Positions 26,602 through 34,862 of a DNA stretch of 64,000 bases are shown here, piece after piece. The position numbers were made by a program, and so were the translations under genes. A model generated the notes under the pieces. The model saw only the letters and a list, made by a program, of their open reading frames with translations. It did no database searches and was not told the origin of the DNA. Numbering within the stretch: position 1 is the stretch's first letter; each line of letters starts with the position of its first letter. Source of the stretch: Bradyrhizobium sp. CCGUVB4N (lineage in GTDB: Bacteria > Pseudomonadota > Alphaproteobacteria > Rhizobiales > Xanthobacteraceae); assembly GCF_024199945.1 (NCBI RefSeq), contig NZ_JANADP010000001.1:5642001-5706000 (forward strand). Reading direction: 5' to 3'.

Positions 26602-26623
26602 TATATGTTCATATGTACATATA
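26602..26623. promoter_or_regulatory. Candidate TetR operator, 22-bp palindrome
   Basis: TATATGT, then TCATATGT, then ACATATA: a 22-bp palindrome around CATATG with only one mismatched base pair. It is 12 bases from the TetR start and about 140 from the hydroxylase start, in a very AT-rich patch of a GC-rich gap. Confidence 0.65.
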
Positions 26624-26761
26624 TTCGTCGCTGGCTCATTGCAAGCCCCGATCCCGCGCACGCTTGTCCCGCCGAGGCGTCAGGGAGCCGTGTGTCCGCT
26701 GGACGGACACTCGGCGCAGCGCCGTTGAAGAGGCGGCACCGCTTGGGGAAGAGATAGCCCC

Positions 26762-28258
26762 ATGCAAGATAAATCCGCCCCCGAGGAATTCGACGTCGTG
26801 ATCGTGGGCCGTGGCCCGGTCGGCGCGACGCTTGCCAATCTGCTCGGCCTCTGCGGCCTGCGGACGCTGGTGCTGGAACGCGAGGCGCGGACCTATCATC
26901 TGCCGCGCGCGGTGCATTTCGACGACGAATGCATGCGCATATTCCAGACCATCGGTCTTGCGGACGCGATCCTGCCGCACGTCACCCTGAGCCCCGGCAT
27001 GCTGTTTCTCGACGCCGACGGCAAGATGCTGCTGGACTGGTCGCGGCCGCAGACGCTGACGCCGATGGGCTGGAATCTCAGCTATCGTTTCCATCAGCCT
27101 ACCCTGGAGGATCAACTGATCGGCGGCCTTGCGCGCTGGCCGCATGTCAGCTTGCGCAGCCGCTGCGATGTCTTCGCGCTCGATCAGGACGAGCGTGGGG
27201 TGCGCGTCCGCTACGAGGATCTTTCCAGCGGCAAACTCAGCGAGGTCCGCGCCGGCTATGTGATCGGCTGTGATGGCGCACGCTCTCTCGTCCGCCGCTT
27301 CATCGGGTCCGGGATGGACGATCTCGGATTCCATGAGCGCTGGCTGGTGGTCGACGTGCTGCTCAAGCTCGCCCGCGACGACCTCGGCGACTACAGCATC
27401 CAGCATTGTGATCCGCACCGGCCGGCGACCTATGTCCGTGGCACCGGCACACGGCGGCGCTGGGAGATCACGGTTCGTCCGGACGAGGATTCGAACGACG
27501 TCGCGCAGCCGGCAAAAGTCTGGGAGTTGTTGTCGCGCTGGATCACGCCCGACGATGCGGAGCTCGAGCGCGCCGCGGTCTACACCTTTCATTCCGTCAT
27601 CGCGCAGCAATGGCGCAACGGCCGGCTGCTGCTTGCCGGCGATTCCGCGCACCAGACCCCGCCCTTCCTCGGCCAGGGCATGTGCGCCGGCATCCGCGAT
27701 GCCGCCAATCTCGCCTGGAAACTCGCGAGCATCATTCGCGGCGGCGCATCGCCCGATCTGCTCGACACGTATCAGAGCGAGCGCGGGCCGCATGTGCGCG
27801 AGTTCATCGAGCTCGCCATTCGCCTGGGCGGCGTCATCAACACCAAGGCGATCGAAGCCGGCCTTGCCGCCGGTGAGGCGCGCGAGAATGCGCCGGTCAA
27901 GCTTGAGTCGAAAAAGCCCCTGCTCGGCCCCGGGCTCGCACTCGGCGATCTTCCGCTCGCCGGACATCTCGCGCCGCAGTTCAAGCTCAAGAACGGCGGC
28001 CGCGGCGACGATCTCATCGGCTACAGCCACGTGCTCCTCGTCGAGAGCGCGGCGCGTCCCGCGCTTTCGCAAGCGGGAATCAAAATCCTGACCAGCGACG
28101 ATGCCGAAGGCATCGGACCCTGGCTGCGCCAGCACGGCATCACCGCCGCGCTGGTTCGCCCCGACCGCTACATCCGCGGCACCGCCCGCGATGATGCCGA
28201 GCTCGACCGGCTCGTCGCCACCATCATGCCTCCAACCCACGTGCCGTCCGCGGCCTGA
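26762..28258 (+). CDS. FAD-dependent aromatic hydroxylase, MhpA/PheA family
   Basis: 498 residues. FAD-binding signatures: VVIVGRGPVGATLANLLGL at the N-terminus, GCDGARSLVR in the middle, and GDSAHQTPPFLGQGMCAGIR near residue 300. Family members use NADPH and O2 to hydroxylate phenols, such as 3-hydroxyphenylpropionate, ortho to the existing hydroxyl. It would supply a catechol for an extradiol dioxygenase. First gene of a three-gene operon under the TetR operator. The real substrate is unknown. Confidence 0.9.
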   Translation: MQDKSAPEEFDVVIVGRGPVGATLANLLGLCGLRTLVLEREARTYHLPRAVHFDDECMRIFQTIGLADAILPHVTLSPGMLFLDADGKMLLDWSRPQTLTPMGWNLSYRFHQPTLEDQLIGGLARWPHVSLRSRCDVFALDQDERGVRVRYEDLSSGKLSEVRAGYVIGCDGARSLVRRFIGSGMDDLGFHERWLVVDVLLKLARDDLGDYSIQHCDPHRPATYVRGTGTRRRWEITVRPDEDSNDVAQPAKVWELLSRWITPDDAELERAAVYTFHSVIAQQWRNGRLLLAGDSAHQTPPFLGQGMCAGIRDAANLAWKLASIIRGGASPDLLDTYQSERGPHVREFIELAIRLGGVINTKAIEAGLAAGEARENAPVKLESKKPLLGPGLALGDLPLAGHLAPQFKLKNGGRGDDLIGYSHVLLVESAARPALSQAGIKILTSDDAEGIGPWLRQHGITAALVRPDRYIRGTARDDAELDRLVATIMPPTHVPSAA

Positions 28259-28282
28259 CCGAACAAACCTCAGGGATATCTC

Positions 28283-29134
28283 ATGAAGCTGCTCTCTTTC
28301 ATCGCCAACGGGCGCGCCTCCTTCGGAGCCGTCAAGGACAATGGCGTCGTCGATCTCGGCACGCGCATGGCGCCTTGCACCACGCTGCGTCAGTTGCTCG
28401 AAGCCGGTCGCGAGGTCGAAGCGGCAAAGCTGGTCGCATCCTCGTCGCCCGATCATCCTCTCGACGCCATCAGCTTCGCCCCCGTCATTCCCGATCCCGG
28501 CAAGATCATCTGTGTCGGCCTGAACTATCGAGATCATGTCGCCGAAACCGGCCGCACCGTGACCGAGAAGCCGGCATTGTTCGTCCGCTTCCCCTGCAGC
28601 CAGGTCGGCCATCTTCAGCCCATCGTGAAGCCTGCGGTGAGCGACGATTTCGATTACGAGGGCGAGCTCGCGCTCGTCATCGGCAAGCAGGGCCGCCACA
28701 TTCCAGCGAGCCGTGCGCTCGACCATATCGCCGGCTATGCCTGCTACAACGAGGGCAGCGTCCGCGACTGGCAGCGTCACACCAGCCAGTTCCTCTCCGG
28801 CAAGACCTTTGCGGAGAGTGGAAGCTTCGGCCCGTGGCTGGTGACGACGGACGAGATCCCCGATCCGTCGAAGCTCACCCTTCAGACCCGCTTGAACGGC
28901 ACCGTCGTGCAGAACACGACGACGGATCTCTTGATCACCGCCATCCCCGAGCTCATCGCCTACATCTCGACGATCTGCCCGCTCGTCCCCGGCGACGTCA
29001 TCGTCACGGGCACACCGGGCGGCGTCGGCCTCAAGCGCACGCCACCACTGTGGATGCGACCCGGCGACACCGTCGAGGTCGAAATCTCCGGCATCGGCAT
29101 CTTGCGCAACAGGGTCATTGCCGAGGCGGCCTGA
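28283..29134 (+). CDS. Fumarylacetoacetate hydrolase-family enzyme
   Basis: 283 residues. FAH core: KIICVGLNYRDHVAETG, the metal-binding acidic cluster DFDYEGELALVIGK, and VTGTPGGVGLKRTPP. Members hydrolyse or tautomerise ring-cleavage products (acylpyruvates, 2-oxo-hept-4-ene-dioates). In this operon it probably handles a product of the hydroxylase/dioxygenase route in place of an alpha/beta-fold MhpC hydrolase, none of which is present. It starts 24 bases after the hydroxylase gene. Confidence 0.9.
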   Translation: MKLLSFIANGRASFGAVKDNGVVDLGTRMAPCTTLRQLLEAGREVEAAKLVASSSPDHPLDAISFAPVIPDPGKIICVGLNYRDHVAETGRTVTEKPALFVRFPCSQVGHLQPIVKPAVSDDFDYEGELALVIGKQGRHIPASRALDHIAGYACYNEGSVRDWQRHTSQFLSGKTFAESGSFGPWLVTTDEIPDPSKLTLQTRLNGTVVQNTTTDLLITAIPELIAYISTICPLVPGDVIVTGTPGGVGLKRTPPLWMRPGDTVEVEISGIGILRNRVIAEAA

Positions 29135-29175
29135 CCACCGCACCCGATCCACCAACGATAAAATCAGGAAACGCC

Positions 29176-30387
29176 ATGGCCATCATCCGCACGACATCCA
29201 CAGCCATCCTGCTGACCACGCTGGCGCTCGCGGGCTCCCCTGCGCGCGCCGAGATCAAGGGTGACGCCATTCGCGTCGGTGTCCTCACCGACATGAACGG
29301 CATTTTCGCCACCGCGATGGGCCCGGGTTCGGTCGAGGCGGCGCGGATGGCGGCGGAGGAGTTCGGCGGCAAGATCAACGGCAAGCCGATCGAGATCTTG
29401 CAGGCTGACCACCAGAACAAGCCGGACCTCGCGGCCTCGCTCGCACGAAAATGGTTCAGCGACGGCGTGCAGGCGATCGCGGATGGCGGCAGCTCCGGTG
29501 CGGCACTCGCCGTGCAGGAGCTGGTGCGCGGCAACGGCAAGATCTTCCTGGTCTCCGGCGCCGGGGCCAACCAGCTCACCGACGACGCGTGCGCGCCCAG
29601 CAGCGTGCAGTGGACCCAGGACGCCTATTCCACCGCGACTGCGGTTGTCTCCGGCGTCATGCAAACCAGCAAGGAGCCGTGGTTCTTCATCACCGGCGAT
29701 TACGCCTTCGGCCATTCGATCGAGGCGACCGCCCGCGATCGCATCGCGGCGCTCGGCGGCAAGGTCGCCGGCAGCGTCAAGGCCCAGCTCGGCACGCCAG
29801 ACTACTCGTCGTTCCTGCTCCAGGCGCAGTCCTCGGGCGCAAAGATCCTCGCGATCAACGTCGCCGGCGATAACGCCACCGCGATCAAGCAGGCCGAGGA
29901 ATTCGGCCTCGCCGACCAGGGCATCAAGATCGTGCCGATGTCGTTCCAGAACGTCGATATCGAGGCCGTCGGCCTGAAGGCGACGCGCGGCGATCTCATC
30001 GTCACCTCGTTCTTCGAGGACGTCTCGCCGGCGGCGCGAAAGTTTTCAGACGCGTTCTACGCGCGCCGCAAGGCGATGCCGTCACAGATCCAGGCCGGCG
30101 TCTATTCTGCCGTGCGCCACTATCTGCAAGCCGTGAAGGACACCGGCTCCGATGACAGCGCAACGGTGATGGCGAAGATGAAGGCGACGCAGGTCGCGGA
30201 CGCCTACACCACCAATGGCCGCATCCGCGAGGACCAGCGCATGGTGCACGATCTCTATCTGGTGCAGGTCAAGACACCGGAGGAATCCAAGGGTCCGTGG
30301 GATTTCGTCAAGCTGGTCGCGACCATCCCGCCCGATCAGGCCTTCCGCCCGCTCGACCGCAGCAAGTGCAGCCTGGTTGGGAAGTAA
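29176..30387 (+). CDS. ABC transporter substrate-binding protein, LivK type (orphan)
   Basis: 403 residues with a signal peptide (ATSTAIL-type core cut after SPARA). The mature start EIKGDAIRVGVLTDMNGIF, then GDYAFGHSIEATARD and the C-terminal CSLVGK, mark a type I binding protein of the aromatic/amino acid group. It is the third gene of the hydroxylase operon; no ABC permease or ATPase follows. This makes two orphan binding proteins on opposite sides of the aromatic genes. Confidence 0.92.
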   Translation: MAIIRTTSTAILLTTLALAGSPARAEIKGDAIRVGVLTDMNGIFATAMGPGSVEAARMAAEEFGGKINGKPIEILQADHQNKPDLAASLARKWFSDGVQAIADGGSSGAALAVQELVRGNGKIFLVSGAGANQLTDDACAPSSVQWTQDAYSTATAVVSGVMQTSKEPWFFITGDYAFGHSIEATARDRIAALGGKVAGSVKAQLGTPDYSSFLLQAQSSGAKILAINVAGDNATAIKQAEEFGLADQGIKIVPMSFQNVDIEAVGLKATRGDLIVTSFFEDVSPAARKFSDAFYARRKAMPSQIQAGVYSAVRHYLQAVKDTGSDDSATVMAKMKATQVADAYTTNGRIREDQRMVHDLYLVQVKTPEESKGPWDFVKLVATIPPDQAFRPLDRSKCSLVGK

Positions 30388-30391
30388 GCAA

Positions 30392-31234
30392 TCAGGCGAG
30401 ATAGCGCGTGAGATAGCCTTCCATGGCGTAGAGCGCGCAGAGCGCGAGGCTCGACCAGACGGCGGCGCTGAAATACAGGAACATCCAGGTCAGCTCGCCC
30501 TTCCAGTGCGCGATGTCATGGGTCACCACCCAGCGCGTCGAGACGTCATGCAGGCCTTCGAGGAAGCCGAGGAACCTGCCACCCTCTTCATGTCCGGCCC
30601 GCCAGCGGCTGAGATACATCGGCACGTCAACGGTCACGAGGAAGGCGAGGAAGCAGGCGATGCCGACGATGCCGGCGATCAGCGCCCAACGCACCGGGCC
30701 CTGGAATTCCGGCATCAGGCGGCACAGTGCGATGCCGGCGAGGAAGAACGTCACCGCCCACAGCGAATTCTCGATCGCGTTGAACAGGAAGTTGGTGGTG
30801 ACCACCGCGTACCAGGAGAAGCACTCCGCGATGATGATGATCGGCACGATCACCAGCGCGATGTTCACCGCGGTCTCCGCGCCAGTCATGCGACCGAGCT
30901 GATGCAGGATGATCGCCCATTGCGCGGCGAAGCAGACCTCGGCCACGGTCGCCACCGTGCGGCCGATGAAGACACTCGACAGCCAGGTGTCGAACAGGCA
31001 GATGCGCTGCACGTCGGCGCGCGGCAGCACCGAGCGGAAGGCGCAGCCGAACACATAGCCCGCGCAAAGCAGGAACATGAGCCCGATATCCGAGCCGCCG
31101 CCGACGCTGCCCGCGACGGTCGGATAGAACTCGCGGTACAGCATGAACCAGACGAGAATGTTCGCCGCACTGACAAGCGTCAGGGACCCCCACCACCACG
31201 CAAGGGGATTTGACCTTGCCTGCCACTGCAACAT
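30392..31234 (-). CDS. Seven-helix membrane protein of unknown function
   Basis: About 280 residues with seven hydrophobic segments (for example SLTLVSAANILVWFMLY, IALVIVPIIIIAE, LYFSAAVWSSLALCALY). I do not recognise the family. The start at 31234 is chosen because GGAG lies 6 bases upstream; two upstream in-frame starts (31258, 31285) lack a site. Its upstream region carries a 21-bp-phased repeated motif. It converges on the binding-protein gene (4 bp between stops). Confidence 0.75.
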   Translation of the reverse strand: MLQWQARSNPLAWWWGSLTLVSAANILVWFMLYREFYPTVAGSVGGGSDIGLMFLLCAGYVFGCAFRSVLPRADVQRICLFDTWLSSVFIGRTVATVAEVCFAAQWAIILHQLGRMTGAETAVNIALVIVPIIIIAECFSWYAVVTTNFLFNAIENSLWAVTFFLAGIALCRLMPEFQGPVRWALIAGIVGIACFLAFLVTVDVPMYLSRWRAGHEEGGRFLGFLEGLHDVSTRWVVTHDIAHWKGELTWMFLYFSAAVWSSLALCALYAMEGYLTRYLA

Positions 31235-31278
31235 GAATCGCTCCGCTGTAGTCAACATGACATCCAACGGTAGCAATT

Positions 31279-31360
31279 CTGTCATAAATCAGCAGCACGG
31301 CGCGACAAAAATCTGCGTGACGGCACTGTCATAATTCGCCTGCGCACTGTCATAATCCGC
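31279..31360. promoter_or_regulatory. Repeated CTGTCATAA motif upstream of membrane protein gene
   Basis: GCACTGTCATAAT(T/C)CGC occurs at 31323-31339 and 31344-31360, exactly 21 bp apart (two helical turns), and a third shorter CTGTCATAAATC lies at 31279. These are upstream of the minus-strand membrane protein gene and look like binding sites on one DNA face. The half-site resembles the PhoB box, but the 11-bp partner is missing. Confidence 0.5.
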
Positions 31361-31432
31361 AGAAGCGCCAGCGTTTTTCGGGCTGATTTCGGGGACGCCA
31401 TGTCGAGGGCGCCCCCGAATCACGCAAGGCCC

Positions 31433-31915
31433 TTATTTCTTCAGCCCGCCGACATAGGCCGCGAGCTTGTCCAGCGTCTGGTAGCCGAATTCGACGGCGC
31501 CAAAGCCGATCATGCCATCGCGCTGCTCGGTGCTCGCCGCCAGCTGCCGCATCATCAGCACGGTCTTGCCGTTGGCCTGCTCCGCAAAGGTGATGGTGAA
31601 GCGGAACATGCCGGGGTCATCGTCCTGGTCGTCGCCGTGGTACATCTCCATGAACGACGGCCGATCGATGCGGAGGAAGCGCATGCGGTTCGGATAGACC
31701 GTGCCGTCGGGTCCGATCATGTTGAAGCGCCAGACGCCGCCGACACGCACGTCGATCTCGAAGGTCTCGATCTTGAACCCTTTCGGCCCGAACCATTGCG
31801 GCAAATGCCTGGGATCGGACCACGCCTCGAAGACGAGATCGCGCGGCGCATCGATCACGCGCGACATCACGATCTCGCGGTCCATCGACCATTGCGACAG
31901 GGCAGCGTTCAACAT
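31433..31915 (-). CDS. SRPBCC (AHSA1-type) domain protein
   Basis: 160 residues: a START-like fold with IDAPRDLVFEAWSDPRHLPQWFGP near the N-terminus and a hydrophobic ligand cavity. Proteins of this type are typically encoded next to an ArsR regulator, as here: the ArsR stop TGA overlaps this start (TGATG). Role unknown; the family binds hydrophobic ligands or acts as a chaperone cofactor. GTG 31918 is an alternative start. Confidence 0.85.
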   Translation of the reverse strand: MLNAALSQWSMDREIVMSRVIDAPRDLVFEAWSDPRHLPQWFGPKGFKIETFEIDVRVGGVWRFNMIGPDGTVYPNRMRFLRIDRPSFMEMYHGDDQDDDPGMFRFTITFAEQANGKTVLMMRQLAASTEQRDGMIGFGAVEFGYQTLDKLAAYVGGLKK

Positions 31916-32334
31916 CACTCAGTACCTTTCCGTTTGCTTGGTTTGTTGGTGGTCTTCTCGGTCGTCTCGTCAGATCTCCTGGACGGCCGCTTGGCGGCCG
32001 CCCTCTCCTGCTTGAGCCTCATCACGTAAGCCTCGAACCGGTCGAGCCGCGCCTCCCAGATCGCGCGCTGGTGCTGGAACCAGTCTTCCGCACCGACAAG
32101 CGCATCCGGACTGAGGCGGCAGGTGCGCACGCGGCCGGACTTCTCCGACTGCACGAGCCCGCTCAGCTCCAGAACGTGGATGTGTTTCATGAAGCTCGGC
32201 AGCGCCATCTCGAACGGCTCCGCGAGCTCGCCGACCGAGGCCTCGCCGGCGCATAGCCGCATCACGATGGCCCGCCGCGTAGGGTCGGCGAGCGCTGCGA
32301 AGACCTGGTCGAGCTGGGATAATTGGTTAGCCAT
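31915..32334 (-). CDS. ArsR-family regulator (SRPBCC partner type)
   Basis: 139 residues: MANQLSQLDQVFAALADPTR then the winged HTH with VGELAEPFEMALPSFMKHIH and SGRVRTCRLSPDAL, followed by a basic C-terminal tail. No Cys metal site is seen, so it probably senses something other than metals. The ATG lies inside a palindrome and no ribosome site precedes it, so the mRNA may be leaderless. Translationally coupled to the SRPBCC gene. Confidence 0.88.
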   Translation of the reverse strand: MANQLSQLDQVFAALADPTRRAIVMRLCAGEASVGELAEPFEMALPSFMKHIHVLELSGLVQSEKSGRVRTCRLSPDALVGAEDWFQHQRAIWEARLDRFEAYVMRLKQERAAAKRPSRRSDETTEKTTNKPSKRKGTE

Positions 32335-32343
32335 ACAGCTAAC
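32326..32343. promoter_or_regulatory. ArsR operator candidate 1 (covers start codon)
   Basis: Perfect palindrome GTTAGC-CATACA-GCTAAC. The start codon of the ArsR gene (32334-32332) lies in its spacer. A second copy is centred 50 bp upstream. Confidence 0.65.
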
Positions 32344-32376
32344 TATAGAGGCACGCCGGTCCGGCGTCAATGATTG

Positions 32377-32392
32377 TTAGCCCATAAGCTAA
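32377..32392. promoter_or_regulatory. ArsR operator candidate 2
   Basis: TTAGC-CCATAA-GCTAA, the same arms and 6-base spacer as the copy at 32326-32343. The two centres are 50 bp apart, close to five helical turns. Together they bracket the likely promoter of the ArsR/SRPBCC pair. Confidence 0.65.
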
Positions 32393-32498
32393 GTAATTCT
32401 TCCGATATGGAACCCATCACGCGCAATCGTGAATTGGGAGACCGCCCTCGCCTCACTAAAATAGTCAGCGGGGGCGCACATCACCATCGTCAGAGCAC

Positions 32499-33689
32499 GT
32501 GCAGCCTATTGTCATCTCACCACAAATCACCCGGCGGGCCCTCGCCGGCGCCGCGCTGGGCTCCTTTGCGGCCGCGCTCGTCCGGCCACGCGGCGCATTG
32601 GCGGACTCCGACATGATCGCGCAGATGCGCGACATCGTCGCCGCAGAGCTTGCGCCGACCGCAACGCCAGAGCATCCCGGCGGTCTTGTCGCCGCGCTCT
32701 ACGCCGGCCGGCATGTCGAATTCTTCACCTACGGCTTCGCAGACGACGCCACCAGGCGGCCGGTGACGCCGGACACGCTGTTCAACCTCGCATCCCTGAG
32801 AAAGCCGTTCGAGGCGACGTTGGTGGCGCTCGGCACGCTCCGCGGCGAGCTGCGGCCCGACGATCCCCTGCCGAAATATCTGCCGGAGCTCGACGGCGAC
32901 TATATCCGCCGGGTCACCGTGGGCGAGCTCGCGACGCACACCTCGGGGCTATTGCTACCGACCGATCACCCGCCCTGGCCGAACGAATCCTACTCGCAGG
33001 CGCAATTCATCGCGATGCTCAATGCCTTCGCGCCGCCCGCGGGCGTCGCGCCCGGCAAGCAGCGCATCTACAGTCACGCCGGCTACGTGCTGCTTCAGCT
33101 CGTGCTCGAGGGCTGCTATCGCGCACCGGTCGCAAGATTGATCGAGAGCCGCATCCTCACGCCGCTCGGCATGCACACCACATCCATTCCCGAATGCGGA
33201 CCAGACAACCGCGCGATCATGGATGACGCTGCCATGCGACGCGTTGTGCAGGGCTATTCCGACCAGGGCACGGCCATCGGCCCGGTCGGCAACCAGCAGA
33301 GCTATTTCGACTTCCCCGGTACCGGCCAGATGTTCTCATCCGCGCGGGAGCTTGCGACCTTCGTTGCAGCGAACGCCGATGGCCGCTCAATCGATCCGCA
33401 CCTGCGCGAGGCGCTGCGCATGACACAGCACGAGAGTTTCCACGTCGACCAAAAGTTCGAGCAGGCCACGTTCGGCCAAGCCATGTCGTGGGAGACCGTG
33501 CACCTTCCCGGCGTCACCGTCGTCGACAAGCCCGGTGGCCTCAACAACGCCTCCGGCTATATCGGCCTGGTGCCTGCGCACCGGATCGGCATCGTGCTGC
33601 TCGCCAATCGCGGCGAATATCCGCACGAGATCGCCCGCTACAAGATCCTGCCTGCGCTGGCGCGTCTGCTCGCCTTGCACGGCGCCTGA
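32499..33689 (+). CDS. Secreted beta-lactamase-fold serine hydrolase
   Basis: 396 residues. N-terminal twin-arginine-like signal (QITRRALAGAALGSFAAAL). The class C/DD-peptidase fold shows NLASLRKPFEAT (Ser-x-x-Lys nucleophile), YSHAGYVLL at the Tyr position (YSH where many have YSN) and KPGG as the KTG-type box. Members hydrolyse beta-lactams, peptides or esters; the substrate here is unknown. The start is GTG. It is a single gene with a strong terminator directly after it. Confidence 0.87.
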   Translation: MQPIVISPQITRRALAGAALGSFAAALVRPRGALADSDMIAQMRDIVAAELAPTATPEHPGGLVAALYAGRHVEFFTYGFADDATRRPVTPDTLFNLASLRKPFEATLVALGTLRGELRPDDPLPKYLPELDGDYIRRVTVGELATHTSGLLLPTDHPPWPNESYSQAQFIAMLNAFAPPAGVAPGKQRIYSHAGYVLLQLVLEGCYRAPVARLIESRILTPLGMHTTSIPECGPDNRAIMDDAAMRRVVQGYSDQGTAIGPVGNQQSYFDFPGTGQMFSSARELATFVAANADGRSIDPHLREALRMTQHESFHVDQKFEQATFGQAMSWETVHLPGVTVVDKPGGLNNASGYIGLVPAHRIGIVLLANRGEYPHEIARYKILPALARLLALHGA

Positions 33690-33700
33690 GCGTCGAAACA

Positions 33701-33727
33701 GAAAGCCCCGGCCAGGCCGGGGCTTTC
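33701..33727. terminator. Bidirectional rho-independent terminator
   Basis: GAAAGCCCCGG-CCAGG-CCGGGGCTTTC: an 11-bp stem with A- and T-rich flanks on both sides, between the convergent serine hydrolase and porin genes. Confidence 0.85.
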
Positions 33728-33753
33728 CTCACCAAATCGGAACAAGATTCAGC

Positions 33754-34587
33754 TCAGTATCGGGCGACGACCGGTCCGCCGAACTTGTAGTTCACGCCGA
33801 CGCGCACGATGTTCGACTTGATGTCAACCGAGTGCGAGTAGACGTTGCTGGGGAAGGCAATGGCCGGCGTGAAGGCGGCCAAATTGGTGCTTGTCGTGCT
33901 GGCGCGGCCGAGATCGACATAGAGGTATTCGGCCTTGAACGACCAGCCGCCGCCGAAGGCATATTCGGTGCCGGCACCAGCAGTCCAGCCGACGCGGGTA
34001 TCGCGGATCGCGGCCGACTCGGTTGCCGTTGCGAATGTGTCGGTGAAGTTGAAGTTGCCCTTCACGTCGGCGATCGCCGCACCGCCCGTGGCGTAGAGCA
34101 GCCAGCTCGGCGTGGCGAGGAAGCCGATGCGGCCGCGGATCGTGGCGAGCCAATCGGCCGAGACCTGCGACGACACGGTAAAGGCGGTCGGGGCGCAGCA
34201 GGGATAGACCGCCGAGCCCGACGCACTGCCCTTGAAGCCGAAATAGTTGATGTCGCCTTCAAGGCCGAACACCGCCTGATTGACCTGCCAATTGTAGCCG
34301 GCCGTGAAGCCCCCGGTCACGCTGGAGCTGTTGACATTCTGGGCGCCGACCGCGCCGATCGCGGGAACGCTGCTGGTCGCGAAATAGCCGGTCGGCGAAA
34401 ATACGGTCGATGTCGTCGGATCGGCACTGCCCCACTGCCCGCCGAGATTGGCGCCGACATAGAAGCCGGTCCAGTTGTAGGCCGGCGCCATCATCGGCGC
34501 CTTGGTGTATTGTGCCGCGAGGTCGGCGGCCTGCGCGGACGCGGCGCCCAAAACAACCATCGCTGCCGCCAGCAAAAGCTTCTTCAT
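33754..34587 (-). CDS. Outer-membrane beta-barrel protein (Omp25/Omp31 type)
   Basis: 277 residues with a signal peptide (KKLLLAAAMVVLGAASAQAA). The mature protein begins with YNWTGFYVGANLGGQWG, has alternating polar/aromatic strands and ends GVNYKFGGPVVARY, with the C-terminal aromatic residue expected for barrel insertion. It resembles the eight-stranded porin-like proteins of rhizobia and Brucella. The start has AAAGGAG upstream. Common surface protein; no specific substrate. Confidence 0.93.
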   Translation of the reverse strand: MKKLLLAAAMVVLGAASAQAADLAAQYTKAPMMAPAYNWTGFYVGANLGGQWGSADPTTSTVFSPTGYFATSSVPAIGAVGAQNVNSSSVTGGFTAGYNWQVNQAVFGLEGDINYFGFKGSASGSAVYPCCAPTAFTVSSQVSADWLATIRGRIGFLATPSWLLYATGGAAIADVKGNFNFTDTFATATESAAIRDTRVGWTAGAGTEYAFGGGWSFKAEYLYVDLGRASTTSTNLAAFTPAIAFPSNVYSHSVDIKSNIVRVGVNYKFGGPVVARY

Positions 34588-34862
34588 TGCAGTCTCCTTT
34601 GCCCCACGCGATCGAAGCCCGCGTTTTTCGAATGCACCGGCGAGGTGTTTCCGGCACGGGTCAGGCATAGGCGGTACACCGCGCAGCGTCTTGGGCTGCC
34701 GCGAAGTTCGCTGGGACTGCGACGTAGTATGCGCGCGACGTCGTGCGAACGCATGAGAAGTGTGACCTGGAGGCCACACACCTTTCTTCATCTGTGACGC
34801 GCGATGCAGCGCCGTGTCGCATCAGAACAAGACAACGAGAACGCGACTCGGATGAACGCGCC

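Noticed and set aside
26636..29155. 839-codon minus-strand open frame
   Set aside because: It lies opposite the flavin hydroxylase and FAH genes, which have convincing motifs; composition is that of an antisense frame.
31279..31360. Repeated CTGTCATAAT read as a PHO box
   Set aside because: The repeats are 21 bp apart rather than 11 or 22, and the 4-base-spaced partner half-site is missing; reported only as an unknown motif.
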